A stretch of DNA of 64,000 nt from Crotalaria pallida. Taxonomy: Eukaryota > Streptophyta > Magnoliopsida > Fabales > Fabaceae. The position numbers were made by a program, and so were the translations under genes. The stretch is taken from the NCBI GenBank assembly GCA_037953625.1, contig CM075649.1, forward strand, positions 98,585,290 through 98,649,289, given 5' to 3'. The notes below the pieces were generated by a model. That model was not told the DNA's origin and ran no database searches. It saw nothing but the letters and a program-made list of their open reading frames with translations. Position 1 is the first letter of the stretch, and each line of letters starts with the position of its first letter. Shown here piece by piece: positions 1-11,295 of the stretch.

Positions 1-927
1 ACTCAAAACCAAAGCTAAATAAGCACTTACAAACATGGATCTACAAAGAAATTAAACATGCAACAACAAAGGAACTTTACAAGTCTTAGAAAATCAAGAA
101 CTACTCTTAACACTCTAGGACCTTCGAATAGACAAAGAAAAAGAGAAGATCTTCAACCTTCTTCACTTAATCTTCAAGAAATCCTAGGGCTTTGGGCTTG
201 ATCTCCTTCCTCTTCTCTCCTTGAAGCTCACGGTTTCACTCTCTCTCTATGTTTCTCTCTAAGAGTTTGAGAAGAACTCTTAGGAATTGTGTGTGTTGGT
301 TTGGGAAATGAAATGTAAGGGAAATGAATGGGAATGAGCCACGACCTTAGGCTTAAAAAGACACACAAATATTTCCCTTAATGCCCTTGAAGAATTCGGC
401 CAAAGAGTGTTGCTAGAAGGGTAAAATTAGCTAAACAAAAGCTTGCATGGCTCAAGCCAAGCCATGAGACAAATGGAGTAAAATTAGGCTTAATCCTCCT
501 TCCTATTGGTTGGTCAACCTCTTAACCATTCTTTACACTAAACTAAACCTATGTGCTATTAGTCTACTAGCTTAGGGTGCAAGAAAGTCAAAACTTCATC
601 ATCCATGCACCTACACATATACACGGCCGAACATCATGCACACACATATACACATAGAAAAATCATTTTTATTTTCTTTCTTGTAAAATCATCATTTTCC
701 TTAAAATACAAAATATCAAATACTTTATCAATCCAATTTAAAAACTCAATTTAAAACTCATAAGATTTCCTCAAAAATCATTTTCTTGAAAACCCTTTAT
801 CACTTGAAATCATAAAAGAAATTCAATTCAAGAAATATCCTTTCAAAACACTCTTTTTAAAACACTTTCTCAAAATAATCTTTCTAGGGTTTAAAAAAAA
901 TATGAGGTATTCAGACGGGGTGTTACA
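1..927 (-). repeat. Element A 3' LTR, partial (continues beyond the window)
   Basis: On the minus strand the LTR begins at 927 with TGTAACACCCCG, directly after a polypurine tract. The far end lies outside the window, so only the upstream (U3-like) portion is visible. It shares character and scattered similarity with the LTR remnant at 30624-32771 (CT-rich leader-like stretch, then CACACA-rich segment), suggesting related families. The gag-pol reading frame of A runs into this LTR as far as 823. Confidence 0.8.
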
Positions 928-3900
928 TTCTCCCCAACTTAGAGATTTCTCGTCCCCGAGAAATGCAGTACCTGGATCAAACAGGTGCGGAAAAGAACTT
1001 CTCATCTTACTCTCAAGCTCCCATGTCGCTTCTTCCCCATTATTCTGACTCCATATTACTTTAACTAAGGGAATATCCTTCCCTCTTAACCTCTTGACAC
1101 TACTACCATCTATTTGTAGAGGTAAAGCCTCAAATGTAAGATTTTCCTTTAGTTGCACTGAATCGGGTTCAATGATGTGTGAAGGATCATGGACATATTT
1201 TCTCAATTGGGATACATGAAAAACATTGTGTAAGTTTGAAAGAAAAGGAGGTAAGGTAATTTGATAGGCTAAAGGTCCTATTCGTTTAAGAATTGGGTAA
1301 GGTCCAATAAAACGAGGTGTAAGTTTTCGGGTTTTGAGCATTCTACCAATTCCAGTAGTTGGCACTACTTTCATGAATACAAAATCTCCTTCATTGAATT
1401 CCAGCAGACTTCTTCTCTTGTCCTGGTAACTCTTTTGTCGACTTTGAGCGGTCTTCATCCTTTCCTGAATTAACCTCACCTTCTCATTCGTTTGCTGTAC
1501 TACATCCGGACCTACTATCAAATGCTCACCAGTCTCGAACCAACACAACGGTGTTCTGCACTTCCTACCATATAGAGCTTCATACGGTGCCATTCCGATA
1601 CTTGAATGAAAACTGTTGTTGTAGGTGAACTCAATCAAATGTAGAAAAGAGTCCCAATCATCGGCACTTTCAATCACACAGGCTCTCAACAAATCTTCCA
1701 ACGTTTGGATAGTTCGCTCTGACTGTCCGTCCGTTTGAGGGTGATATGTGGAACTTAAATCCAACTTGGTTCCGACTGCTGCTTGCAAACTGACCCAAAT
1801 TTTCGAAGTAAAACGGGGATCTCTGTCTGATACTATACTTGAGGGTACTCCATGCAATCTTACTACTTCTTTCAAATATATCTCAGCCAGCCTATCCATT
1901 GAATACTTCATGTTGACAGGGATAAACCGTGCCGTCTTCGTCAATCTGTCCACGATTACCCAGATAGCATCATAACCTTTCCGAGTCCTTGGAAAACCAG
2001 AGACAAAATCCATGGTGACACAATCCCATTTCCATACTGGTACTTCCAACGGTCGTAACTCACCACCAGGCTTCTTATGCTCCACCTTCGCCTTTTGACA
2101 TGTCAAACATCGCGATACATACTCCGCCACTTCTCTCTTCATTCCGGGCCACCAAAATACCTTCTTGAGATCTTGATACATCTTTTGAGAACCAGGGTGT
2201 AAACTCAACTTACTCTTGTGAGCTTCCTCCAATATCATCCCCTTCACCTCCAGATCATTCGGTACACAGACATGATCCTTATACCTCAATACTCCATCAC
2301 CACTAACCTTGAATTCTACTTCTTTCCCTTTGTCCGAAAGCTCCTTCTTAGCTTGAAGTTCCTCGTCCTTCAGCTAAAGTTCCTTTATCCGTTCCATAAA
2401 TCCATTTGATACAGTCAGCTGCCCTAATATCATACTCTTCGGTCTTAACTCCACTCCTAGATTTAGATCCCGAAATTCCTCAATCAGCTCCAACTCCTTG
2501 ATCATCAATGCAGAAACATGCAATGACTTCCTACTCAAAGCATCAACAACTACGTTTGCCTTTCCAGGATGATACTGTAGCTCAATATCATAATCCTTTG
2601 GGAATTCCATCCACCGTCTCTGACGCATATTCAGATCCTTCTGTTCGAACAGATACTTCAAACTCTTGTGATCGCTAAAGACTTCAACCCTTACACCGTA
2701 CAAATAGTGCTTCCAAATCTTTAAAGCAAACACTACCGCTGCTAGCTCCAAGTCATGAGTTGGGTAATTGAGCTCATGAATCTTCAGTTGCCGTGAAGCG
2801 TAGGCCACTACTTTCCGCTCTTGAATCAACACGCATCCTAATCCTTGTTTCGAAGCATCACAGTACACACAGAAAGACTTCGTCGTATCAGGTAGGACTA
2901 ACACTGGTGCGGTTGTCAGTCTCTTCTTCAATTCTTGGAAATTCTCCTCGCACTTCGCCGACCATTCGAATTGTTGACCTTTCCTCGTCAGCTTCGTCAA
3001 AGGCAAAGACAAACGAGAAAATCCTTCGATAAACCGACGATAATACCCCGTTAATCCTAAGAAACTATGGATTTCCGTCACAGATGTTGGTGTCTTCCAT
3101 CCCAATACAGCCTCCACTTTTGCAGGATCTACTGAAATTCCATCCTTCGAGATTACATGCCCCAAGAAATGCACTGAGTCCAACCAGAAATCACACTTCG
3201 ACAGCTTAGCATAGAGCTGCTTGTCCTTCAGCATTGTCAAGACTGTCCTTAAATGCTCAGCGTGTTCCTCCTTAGACTTGGAATAAATCAAAATATCGTC
3301 GATAAATACGACAACAAATGAATCCAAGTAAGGATGAAAAATTCTATTCATGTAGTCCATGAATATCGCAGGCGCATTTGTTACACCGAAAGGCATAAAC
3401 AGATACTCGTAATGACCATAACGAGTTCTGAAAGCAGTCTTGGGAATATCTTCCTCCTTTACTCTTATCTGATGATACCCCGATCTAAGGTCGATTTTGG
3501 AAAATACCGTCGCTCCCTTCAATTGATCCAGCAAATCATCAATTCTGGGTAGAGGGAATTTTTTCTTAATTGTCACCTTGTTCAGTTGCCGGTAATCAGT
3601 ACACAAACGCAAACTACCATCCTTTTTCTTGACGAATAAAACCGGTGCTCCCCAGGGTGAAACACTAGGCCTTATCATCTTCTTTTCCAACATCTCCTCC
3701 AATTGCTTCTTCAATTCAGCTAATTCCGCCGGAGCCATCCTATAAGGTGCTTTAGAAATCGGTCCAGTTCCAGGAATCACGTCAATTGAGAACTCTACTT
3801 CTCGAATTGGCGGTAAACCAGGTATCTCTTCCGGAAAAACTTCGGGAAATTCCCGAACTACGGGTAATTCATGCAGTTCCTTGTCCCTTTTGACGTCCAA

Positions 3901-5567
3901 CGAAGCCAGAAACATGTAAGCTACCGCGCCTTCCTTCAATGAAGTTCGAATTTGCTTGGCAGATAAATGCTCAAGGTCATTGGGTTTAGGCAAAGAAGAT
4001 TGGGTTTCACTAAAAACTAACGACTTTTCGGAACAGTTCAGAAGAACATGATTCCTAGTAAGCCAGTCCATTCCTAATATAATGTCTATGTGAGAAAGGG
4101 GTAGTTGAATCAAATCAACAAAATAAGTGCTACCTTTTATCTCTAAGGGACAATTAGGACAATAAGTAGTCACTATCACAGGCTTATCGGTAGGGGTAGA
4201 AACAATCAAGTTATAGGGTAAAGCATCTACTTTCAGATTTAATCTATTCACCGCATCATGAGAAATAAAAGAATGAGTAGCACCCGAATCATACAATACT
4301 AACAAGGAATTCTTATAAATGAAACATTCACCTTGGATAAGATTAGCAGCATTCGCAGCTTCAATTCCGCTCATCGCGAACACTCTCCCGGGCATAGTAG
4401 GACGATTAGCATTCCCCGAATTAGCCGTTCGCTTAGGCTCCCTGCAGTCTCTTGCAATATGACCAGGCTTATCACAGTTGAAGCAGTTCGAATTCCTTGG
4501 TGGACACATTGGGCCAAAATGATTACGACCACACTTGTTGCAACGAGGAGGTACGTTCCCTGATCTCACTCCACCGAAACTATTGCGATTACCACCGCTT
4601 TGATCCATACGATTCCCTCCATAGCTGCTGCCCCCACGGTTTCCACCGCGATTACCGTTGCCTCCGAAGTTTCCACCTTGTCCGCTCCCTACAAAGCGTA
4701 GATCTCTCCTTCCGCTCGAACCAGAATACGGGTGCGAAGTCCTATACCTCCCTCCAGAATCTCTATGAAAAGGAAAATTACGAACCGGTCCATGAGATGA
4801 AGAAGGGTTCACTACCCTCTCAGCCGCTCCTCTTGCTTTCAGACCTCCTTCGTACATACGACAGCGATTCACCAAACTAGCAAAATTATCTATTTCTAAG
4901 TGAGAAAAAGCTAACTTAATCTCAGGCTTAAGACCATCCCTAAACTTAGCACACTTCGATCGCTCATTCTCCCCTCCAACGTATTGGGGTACGTACTTGA
5001 CTAGCTCTTCGAATTTCGAAGCATACTCATCAATCGACAAATTCCCTTGACTCAACCTTAGAAATTCCATTTCCTTCTCAGTTTCAGATACAACGGAAAA
5101 TACTTCTCAAGAAACCTCTGCTTAAAAGCTTCCCACGTCAACGCTTCTCCCAGATTCACCATCACTTGCTTAGTAACTCGCCACCATGCTGCAGCCTCTC
5201 TTGTCAGCATAAACCCATCATAAGCCAGCTTCTGCTCATCGTTACACTACACCATACCCCCGAATATACGCTCTAAATCCTCTATCCACTCCACAGCCGC
5301 ATCCGGAGCAAAGCCTCCCGCAAACTCCTTCGGGTTGCGACGACAGAATTCATCCAATCCCTTGTAGCCTTGGGCTTCCAGATTTTGAGCTTGCTGTTGA
5401 GTGTTGAAATTCTGCTGCGCCTGACGATGCAACGCTTGAAGATTATCGTTGACTCCCGTCATCACAGCTGCCATCCGAGTCATGAAATCTGCCGCATCCG
5501 GGTGATCAGCATCCTCAACAGGGTTTCGCGAATTTGAACTGGAAGGTCTTCCACACGTACGACTCAT
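823..5567 (-). pseudogene. Element A gag-pol polyprotein, interrupted
   Basis: Gag would start at the ATG at 5565-5567 (MSRTCGR). A TAG at 5247-5249 and a frameshift near 5075-5095 break Gag; a second TAG at 2374-2376 lies between RNase H and integrase. The rest is one frame. Visible motifs: two cysteine motifs (CNKCGRNHFGPMC and CFNCDKPGHIARDC) after a Gly/Arg/Asn-rich stretch, protease DSGATHSF, RT box FIDDI, RNase H DASKQGLG, integrase zinc motif HPGS...CLTC and catalytic region MDFVSG, SDRDPRF, ERT, then a chromodomain-like tail (VKVIWSQN..EATWELE). No stop precedes the LTR: the frame crosses the polypurine tract and ends 35 codons inside the LTR. Not functional as a single polyprotein. 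Confidence 0.9.
928..941 (-). promoter_or_regulatory. Element A polypurine tract
   Basis: Minus-strand AAGTTGGGGAGAA lies immediately before the LTR start TGTAACA. This is the expected plus-strand DNA priming site of an LTR retrotransposon. Confidence 0.8.
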
Positions 5568-5687
5568 CTTAAAATAAAGCAGAAAGAGGTTCAACGCATG
5601 ATAACACAGAATCCTAGACTCTAGACACACAGAGTTACACAGAGTAAGCATATAAGATTAGGCTTAAGGCCACTGAGGATTACCATT

Positions 5688-5699
5688 GCTCTGATACCA
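5688..5699 (-). promoter_or_regulatory. Element A primer-binding site (initiator tRNA-Met)
   Basis: Minus-strand TGGTATCAGAGC is complementary to the 3' end of plant initiator tRNA-Met. It lies 4 bases from the 5' LTR end (TGTTACA, ending at 5704). Confidence 0.9.
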
Positions 5700-6084
5700 C
5701 GTCTGTAACAGCCCGATTTTCACTTCAAAAATCTTGATTGAATTATCATTACTTTGTTACAAAAATGCTGCCATTTTTTTTTTTGAAAACATAAGTTTAA
5801 TATCAATTAACACCACCCTTTGAAAATCGAGTTGTCACTTTCGGAACTTCTCACTCAAAACAACATCATTGAAACAAACGCCATTTTCATTACACAAAAA
5901 AAAAATGAGCCACAAGTACTGGAGTCACACTCCAAAGGTTTCCAAAGTTAGGCCATAATTACAAAAGATTACAAACCATAATTTAAAAGTAGCTTAATTA
6001 CATCCATGGTACTTCGCAAAGCAATCCTCGACTGGAACTTAGATCCTAGACACCCTACCTCCTCTAGACACAGAACAAAGGACA

Positions 6085-6426
6085 TCACTCTTCAGCGGAA
6101 CTAGCATCCGTCTCCATATCCTCACTTGAATCCGCCTCTGCTTCGTGATCAGAATCACTAGCGTCTTCTTCCTCCATCGGTTGAGGAATCACAACCGCCA
6201 ATGGTGCAGGATCACCATCGTACTCGTGATGCTCCCTTGGTCCGCCGTCTTGGTAGTCACGGAGAGTGAACTGTCCCACGTGCACCTCCAAACTCGTTCC
6301 ACGCAGAATGTGCCTCGGATCATCGATCTCCAATCGGGTTTTGCCTCGCCAAATCCAGCCATCAGGAACCACCTCCCATGCTCCTCCCTGAAGAGGCCAC
6401 ATGTGGATTGCTACATGATACGCCAT
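6085..6426 (-). CDS. LTR-encoded acidic protein of element A, 113 aa, unknown function
   Basis: This ORF lies inside the 5' LTR in the same orientation as the element. Its N-terminal half is Trp-rich (three Trp in the first 30 residues, motifs MAYHVAIHMW and GWIWRGKTR); the C-terminal third is strongly acidic (EEEDASDSDHEAEADSSED). I do not recognise a domain. The ATG sits 38 bases after a good acceptor (branch-like CTAAC, pyrimidine tract, TAG ending at 6464), and a consensus donor AG|GTGAGT lies at 7894, so the ORF could be the second exon of a spliced LTR transcript. An acidic tail could be a protein-interaction or activation segment, but that is a guess. The intact frame within otherwise decayed sequence argues for more than chance; still, an accidental ORF is possible. 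Confidence 0.5.
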   Translation of the reverse strand: MAYHVAIHMWPLQGGAWEVVPDGWIWRGKTRLEIDDPRHILRGTSLEVHVGQFTLRDYQDGGPREHHEYDGDPAPLAVVIPQPMEEEDASDSDHEAEADSSEDMETDASSAEE

Positions 6427-6463
6427 CTACCCGTTGCAATACCGGCAAATGCCAATACGACAA

Positions 6464-7894
6464 CTAGGTAGGAGAGAGTTAGTGTGCCATACACTAACAA
6501 GTTGACCGTAAGGTCTCAGGGTAGACTCGATAGAAAGAAGAACAGACAACAATGACACTTGACAAGTATACGAAATGTGACAAGATACCCAGAGCGTAGA
6601 GAATACACAGGATACGCTAATTAGACAGAGCAGGATAGCAAAGCAGGTATCATAATAATCGAAATGAGCAAGGTATGTAAATGATAAATAAAGCACATAA
6701 AGGTAAAGCATAATCCACCAATCCAAAAACATGATTCTCATAACAGAACAACATCAAACTTATCAATCTTTCCCATCACTCAATTATATCTTTACTCTTT
6801 GGTTATTAAGTTTTATCATAACTCAGTTCACTCAATGAGGTAGGGGGAAAACCATCACTTAGGAAAAACGCACTCGTCTACATCTCCTCGGTCTCCATCC
6901 AAACCTAGTCGGAAGCCAACAGGAGTATAGGACCTTTACCACGCGGGCACGACAACTGTCTCACACATAAATGGTCCCAGACCAGGAGGATCTCGTCCTC
7001 AAATCATTTCAATTTCATAATATCAAGGCTCACTGTCCACGCAGTGGCAAAACACAATGCCCCGTTCCAGTCCCTCTCACTGTTGTAGACTTACAATCAA
7101 GGGGGTGACAGTATCATCTCTAGTTAGCTATGCGGAACTGGCCACGGCATTAGACCCAGTCCCCACCACGTTAGTGCGCCACTTGTGGAATTCGTTCCGC
7201 CTAGAAATATACTCGAGGCTTCTTGACGTTTCACCGTCCTTGCCCTCCCCTCATGCAATATCCACCTAAGTATCCGCAGATACCCATAGTATCTTCCTCT
7301 CCACTACTTCACACTCATATACCTCACCGCGTATATTAAGTCTTTTAATGTCTTTTAAGTCTTTTAGTATCTTTAGTTAACCTAAGATCGGCTTGCCCTT
7401 AGTCCATCCCTTCGACAAGACCCGACCACTAAGGGTTACATCTTTTCCCCACTTTCACATAATCAAACTATCACTTTCTCAAGCCACTCGGGCACAATTT
7501 CATCACATCATTCTCACAGAAAATCACATAGCTCTTTCGCACAATCATTTCCATCTTGGAGTTCACTAGCACGATCTCGGCTCCACGAGCACAATCTCAC
7601 TATATCCAGCACTTTTTTGCTCCTCAATATTTCCCTTGAATCACATCATGCATCGCTCTTTCACTTATTTTCATACTTCACTTTCTCTTTCAACTTCTCA
7701 TAATCATTCATAATAACATCCAGACTTATCGCACGGAATATAACGTTTTCACAATAGAATGATAAAGGAATCAATCATGAAATAGAAATAGACATGCATC
7801 GATTCAATGAAACATAAAACAGAATCTATCGCGGAAAACTTATGCCATCACCGTCTGGGCAACCATGTTACAGGCTCACCACACTCTCACTCAC
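6464..7894 (-). other. Candidate intron in element A 5' LTR
   Basis: Donor (minus) TTAAGAG|GTGAGTGAG starts at 7894. Acceptor (minus) CTAACTCTCTCCTACCTAG ends at 6464, with a plant-type branch site CTAAC and pyrimidine tract. Length is 1431 bp. The analogous position in the other LTR families also holds a donor/acceptor pair. No transcript evidence is available here. Confidence 0.45.
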
Positions 7895-8558
7895 CTCTTA
7901 ATCCAGCAAGAGAAATACTTTGACCTTGGAGATCTCTAGCTTCTCTCTGAGAATTGTCCCCACCGTTCACTGAATAACCTCGAGGTAAATAAATACACTT
8001 TTATTAAAAATCATTTCAATTAAAAATCACAACTTGATCTCTTGAATAGGAAATCCCTTACTTTCTTTATCCTTTTCTTAAAAATAAAAGTGTGTATTAA
8101 AACAACTCTCAACTTTTCTTATACTTGAAATCCATAAAAAATCATTTGAAAACTCACAATAAAATAAGTAAAGAATTAATTTATGTGGCTGTATGGAAAA
8201 AAGTCCAGCCGCCTCTTTCAAGTTGAAAAACATGGGAAAATCCACATTTTTCATTCTAACTTTTTATATATCAAACAACACTTGAAATCCACACTTTTTA
8301 TAACTCAAAAACACTTTTAAAATTGAAATACTTGGAAATAAAATTTTGGACAGCAAAGGACAAAAGAAATCAAACCATGAAAATACTTTTGAAAATAATT
8401 AAATACATTTTCCCATTTTCTTTATCAAAACCGAATTGTACACACCAAAACAACACAATAATTTTTCTTAAAACAAAGTCATAAAACACAATCATTTCAA
8501 GGAGACAATTACATGCAAAAAGAATCTAGCCTATTCAACCTAATAATTTATCTTGCTA

Positions 8559-8985
8559 TATTGCTATACTTTTTAGAATTTATCTTTCTAAGTTCTGTGT
8601 AATGCTGCCCTTCTTGCTATATTTTTTTTACAGGTACAGAAGCGGAGCTTACACCAGTTGCAGGCCTAGCAGGGTACACTCCACCCCGTGGAGTGTTGTG
8701 TCGTCATGAGAGGATTATATATTATGTTATGAACGTTATTTTGGGAAATTAAAATATGTAGTAGTTATATGCCCTAAAAATTTGTATTATTCGGGCATTA
8801 GGATATTTTGGTTGTAACCTAAATATAAGTTTTAGTCTTTATTTACTCTGATCTGACAGGTTTAAAATGTGACAATTTTGGGAAAGTCCGAAAAACAGAG
8901 GAAACTCTGCCGGATTTTCGTCGAAATTTTCAAGTACCATTTTTAATAAACTTAAATTAACTAATTAAAAAGTGAGGGTGTTACA
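8559..8985 (+). repeat. Element B 5' LTR fragment (3'-terminal 427 bp)
   Basis: This copy matches 13920-14344 almost base for base (differences are mainly an extra T in a T run and an extra T before GGGAAAG). Similarity begins at TATTGCTATAC; everything upstream in the LTR is missing. It ends GTGTTACA just before the primer site. Confidence 0.9.
8676..8696 (+). promoter_or_regulatory. LTR hairpin, element B 5' copy
   Basis: Arms ACACTCCAC and GTGGAGTGT (9 bp, perfect) flank a CCC loop, 289 bases before the LTR end. It is the B-family version of a hairpin found at the same relative place in C, D, E, F and G LTRs. Confidence 0.6.
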
Positions 8986-8988
8986 GTT

Positions 8989-9000
8989 TGGTATCAGAGC
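8989..9000 (+). promoter_or_regulatory. Element B primer-binding site (initiator tRNA-Met)
   Basis: TGGTATCAGAGC lies three bases after the LTR end at 8985. Confidence 0.9.
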
Positions 9001-9016
9001 AGTTTCCCTCGGCCTT

Positions 9017-9063
9017 TGGAGTGTGGACTCACAACTCCAGTGGTTACTCTCCAAGCGAGTAAC
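9017..9063 (+). promoter_or_regulatory. Tandem leader hairpins of element B
   Basis: Hairpin 1 pairs TGGAGT (9017-9022) with ACTCCA (9034-9039). Hairpin 2 pairs GTTACTC (9043-9049) with GAGTAAC (9057-9063) around a 7-base loop. Both recur just after the primer site in C, D, E and F, so they are candidate packaging or dimerisation signals. Confidence 0.5.
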
Positions 9064-9164
9064 CAATGTGTATAGTCAAGTGTCTAAGTTAGACAAGTAG
9101 GATTCTTGTGCAATTAGTTGCTAGTACAAGATTTAACTTGTATCTTCTTCAGGACTTGATCAGT

Positions 9165-10154
9165 ATGTCATGGTGGCGTGCGGATGCGGACGCGGATCGT
9201 ATGGCAACCATCCTAGAGAACCTGGTTCAAGTGAACCAGAATCAGGCGGAGACTATGGCTCAGATGCAGCAAAATCAGGCCGAGAATATAGCAACAGCAG
9301 CCGCAGCAGCAGTAGTAGCAGCTCTGAATCCTCAACCCCCGGCTCTAGTAGAGATCGACTGGTTGGCGCGATTCAGGAAGTGTGGGCCGCCAAAGTTCGA
9401 AGGAGGTTACAATCCAGACGGGGCTCAAAAATGGCTTCAAGAAATTGAGAAGATCCTCCGATATCTACAACCACCTGCCGATCACCGAGTCCGATTGGCT
9501 GAATATGTTTTGACTAGCGAACCTGAACACTGGTGGGAAGGTATGCGAAGGGGTTTGGAAGCTGGCAATCAGGAAGTCACCTGGGACATTTTCAGGAATA
9601 GATTCTTGGGAAAGTATTTCCCTGAGGATGTACGCAGAGAGAAAGAAATAGCTTTCTTGAACCTGAAGCAAGATAATTTGAGTGTCGGAGAGTATGCAGC
9701 ACAATTCGAAGACCTAATTCGTTACTCCGGCAGCTATAGGGATGCTGATGAACGCACTAAGTGCATCAAGTTCGAAGCGGGGCTTCGTACTGAAATCAGG
9801 ATTGTTTTTGAGTATCAAAACATTTCCAACCTATCACAACTGGTGAACATGACTAGTACCTATGAGAAGGGCTTGAAGCAGAAGGAGGCAGAGAAAAAGA
9901 ACAAGTGTGCGCAGATGATTGGAGTTCCTATTAGGGGAAAAGAAACAGTTCAGGAAGCAAGTCCATATGTTAACTCCAACACTCAAGGTGCGACTGTTTC
10001 ACGTGCTAAGTTACCGTGTCCACATTGCGGAAGATTTCATAATCGTACATGTTGGATGCTTAACCAGCACAGGAAGGAAGGTCTTTGTTTTCAATGCGGA
10101 CAGTCGGGACACCGTGCTGCAGACTGTCCTAGGAGCGCGCAGAACGAAGAATGA
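9165..10154 (+). CDS. gag: Gag polyprotein, stand-alone (element B)
   Basis: I chose the ATG at 9165 (MSWWRADADADRM) because it aligns with the MAGRRADNDR starts of D and E; an in-frame ATG at 9108 would add 19 residues. From 9165 it gives 329 residues. It contains the retrotransposon gag domain (FEGGYNPDGAQKWLQE to about FEAGLRTEIR) and ends with a His/Cys motif (CPHCGRFHNRTCW) followed by a CCHC zinc knuckle CFQCGQSGHRAADC. The stop at 10152-10154 comes about 11 residues after the knuckle, where D and E run on into protease. Gag would form the virus-like particle and bind RNA. With no pol behind it, this copy could package only with enzymes from a related element. The frame has no interruption. 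Confidence 0.85.
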   Translation: MSWWRADADADRMATILENLVQVNQNQAETMAQMQQNQAENIATAAAAAVVAALNPQPPALVEIDWLARFRKCGPPKFEGGYNPDGAQKWLQEIEKILRYLQPPADHRVRLAEYVLTSEPEHWWEGMRRGLEAGNQEVTWDIFRNRFLGKYFPEDVRREKEIAFLNLKQDNLSVGEYAAQFEDLIRYSGSYRDADERTKCIKFEAGLRTEIRIVFEYQNISNLSQLVNMTSTYEKGLKQKEAEKKNKCAQMIGVPIRGKETVQEASPYVNSNTQGATVSRAKLPCPHCGRFHNRTCWMLNQHRKEGLCFQCGQSGHRAADCPRSAQNEE

Positions 10155-11279
10155 ACTCGTCTGAGGTACTTTTAGTATTAACAATGTACCAAATGTTTAC
10201 TTAGAATATTTTACATAAAGCATACATGTTCAATTTAGCAGAGAAGAAACCAATGAGTGTTAGTACATTAGTTAAAGTTCCACTAAACTCAGTGATGGTA
10301 TTGCCACTAGTAGAAGGTAAGGTTAGAGCTGATCACTCTAAATTTTACATCTTCTAGGGGAGGATAACATCAACGAACTTGACGATGATATCGCTATTGA
10401 TAGATGTGAGGTTGGGATTGATCACCTCAGTCTTTGCATTTATTAACGGACGACAATCATTGTAACCAACCTGACCTTCAATCTTGGAAGGGATGTAAAC
10501 CCCAAGAGTGTTTGCCTACCTCAATTCATGGCCATTAAATGTCATTCAATGCTTTGTTAGTGCTTCTGTTGGACCAAGAATAGTGTCGATATTCGTGCAA
10601 GTGAACTTCTTTCTCCTTATTCTTCTTAGTTTTGATTCAATCATGCTACAACAACTTAAAATCCCAACCAAATGTGTTTTTGCTTCAACTACCCAAGGGT
10701 TGTGAACTCTTGATTTTCTCGTTGTTCCTCATTCGTGAATACCCATCATTCCTGGAGTTCTAGTCTTGTCTATTCAATTCGGTTCCTCTTTGATGAGGAA
10801 AGTTCTAACCATAATTTTTTGCGTTCTACGAGAAGACTTCGAATTGCATGATCTTAGGCTATTTTCCTTAAGGTAAAAGCACAAACCCTTCTTGGATTCC
10901 GAAGATTTCATTCCCTTCAGATGTTAGACCATTACCCTCTTGATGGAAAGATATCAGAAAGACGACCAAAAGCTGACGCGTTCGATTCCCCACTCCTAGG
11001 CATGGATATAACCTGGTATGTTGATGCCAAGTGGGGGAGGACTTAGTAACCGAACTAAGATCTTATCTAAGTAACAATTGAAAGCAAGAAGAAAAGCCAT
11101 GCGAAAACAAGACATAGGATGTCCTAGCGTAAGTATGAAGGCGCAAGGAGTATAGACCTAGGAGCATCCTAAGTGGGGGAGCGAAACCGAAAAGAAGTAG
11201 ATATCGTAGTCGAAAACCCTACCCAAGGGATGACTCTCTATTCACTTAAACTGATCGAAATTTCGGGGACGAAATTCGA
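10155..11279 (+). other. Element B internal region without pol
   Basis: About 1.1 kb between gag and the polypurine tract. I see no RT, RNase H or integrase motif in any frame, and only short unsupported ORFs. The segment repeats GTGGGGGAG-type purine tracts (around 11033, 11172 and 11284), suggesting imperfect copies of the polypurine tract region. Confidence 0.6.
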
Positions 11280-11295
11280 GTAAGTGGGGGAGAAT
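11280..11295 (+). promoter_or_regulatory. Element B polypurine tract
   Basis: GTAAGTGGGGGAGAAT precedes the LTR start TGTAACATCCC at 11296. Upstream lies TTTCGGGGACGAAATTC, a stretch shared with the 3' ends of the E and F internal regions. Confidence 0.85.

Larger units (their letters stand above)
1..8558 (-). mobile_element. Element A: Ty3/gypsy chromovirus-type LTR retrotransposon, degraded
   Basis: The element reads on the minus strand. It consists of a partial 3' LTR at the window edge, a polypurine tract, a broken gag-pol, a tRNA-Met primer site and a long 5' LTR that stops abruptly at 8558. Gag with two cysteine motifs, protease, RT, RNase H, integrase and a chromodomain-like tail are in the order typical of Ty3/gypsy chromoviruses. 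The right edge is a rearrangement junction with element B, not a natural LTR end, so no target duplication can be read. Confidence 0.9.
5704..8558 (-). repeat. Element A 5' LTR, truncated
   Basis: On the minus strand the LTR ends at 5704 with CGGGCTGTTACA next to the primer site. The upstream part is visible to 8558, where the sequence changes into the B-family LTR. No LTR start (TGTAACACCCCG) is found, so the upstream end was lost. The same terminal sequence (AAAATCGGGCTGTTACA) occurs at 30607-30623 in plus orientation, marking another family member. This LTR contains a 113-codon ORF and a candidate intron. Confidence 0.75.

Noticed and set aside
6427..6741. 104-codon hydrophobic ORF upstream of the LTR ORF in element A
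   Set aside because: It would be removed by the predicted splice and looks like AT-rich chance sequence.
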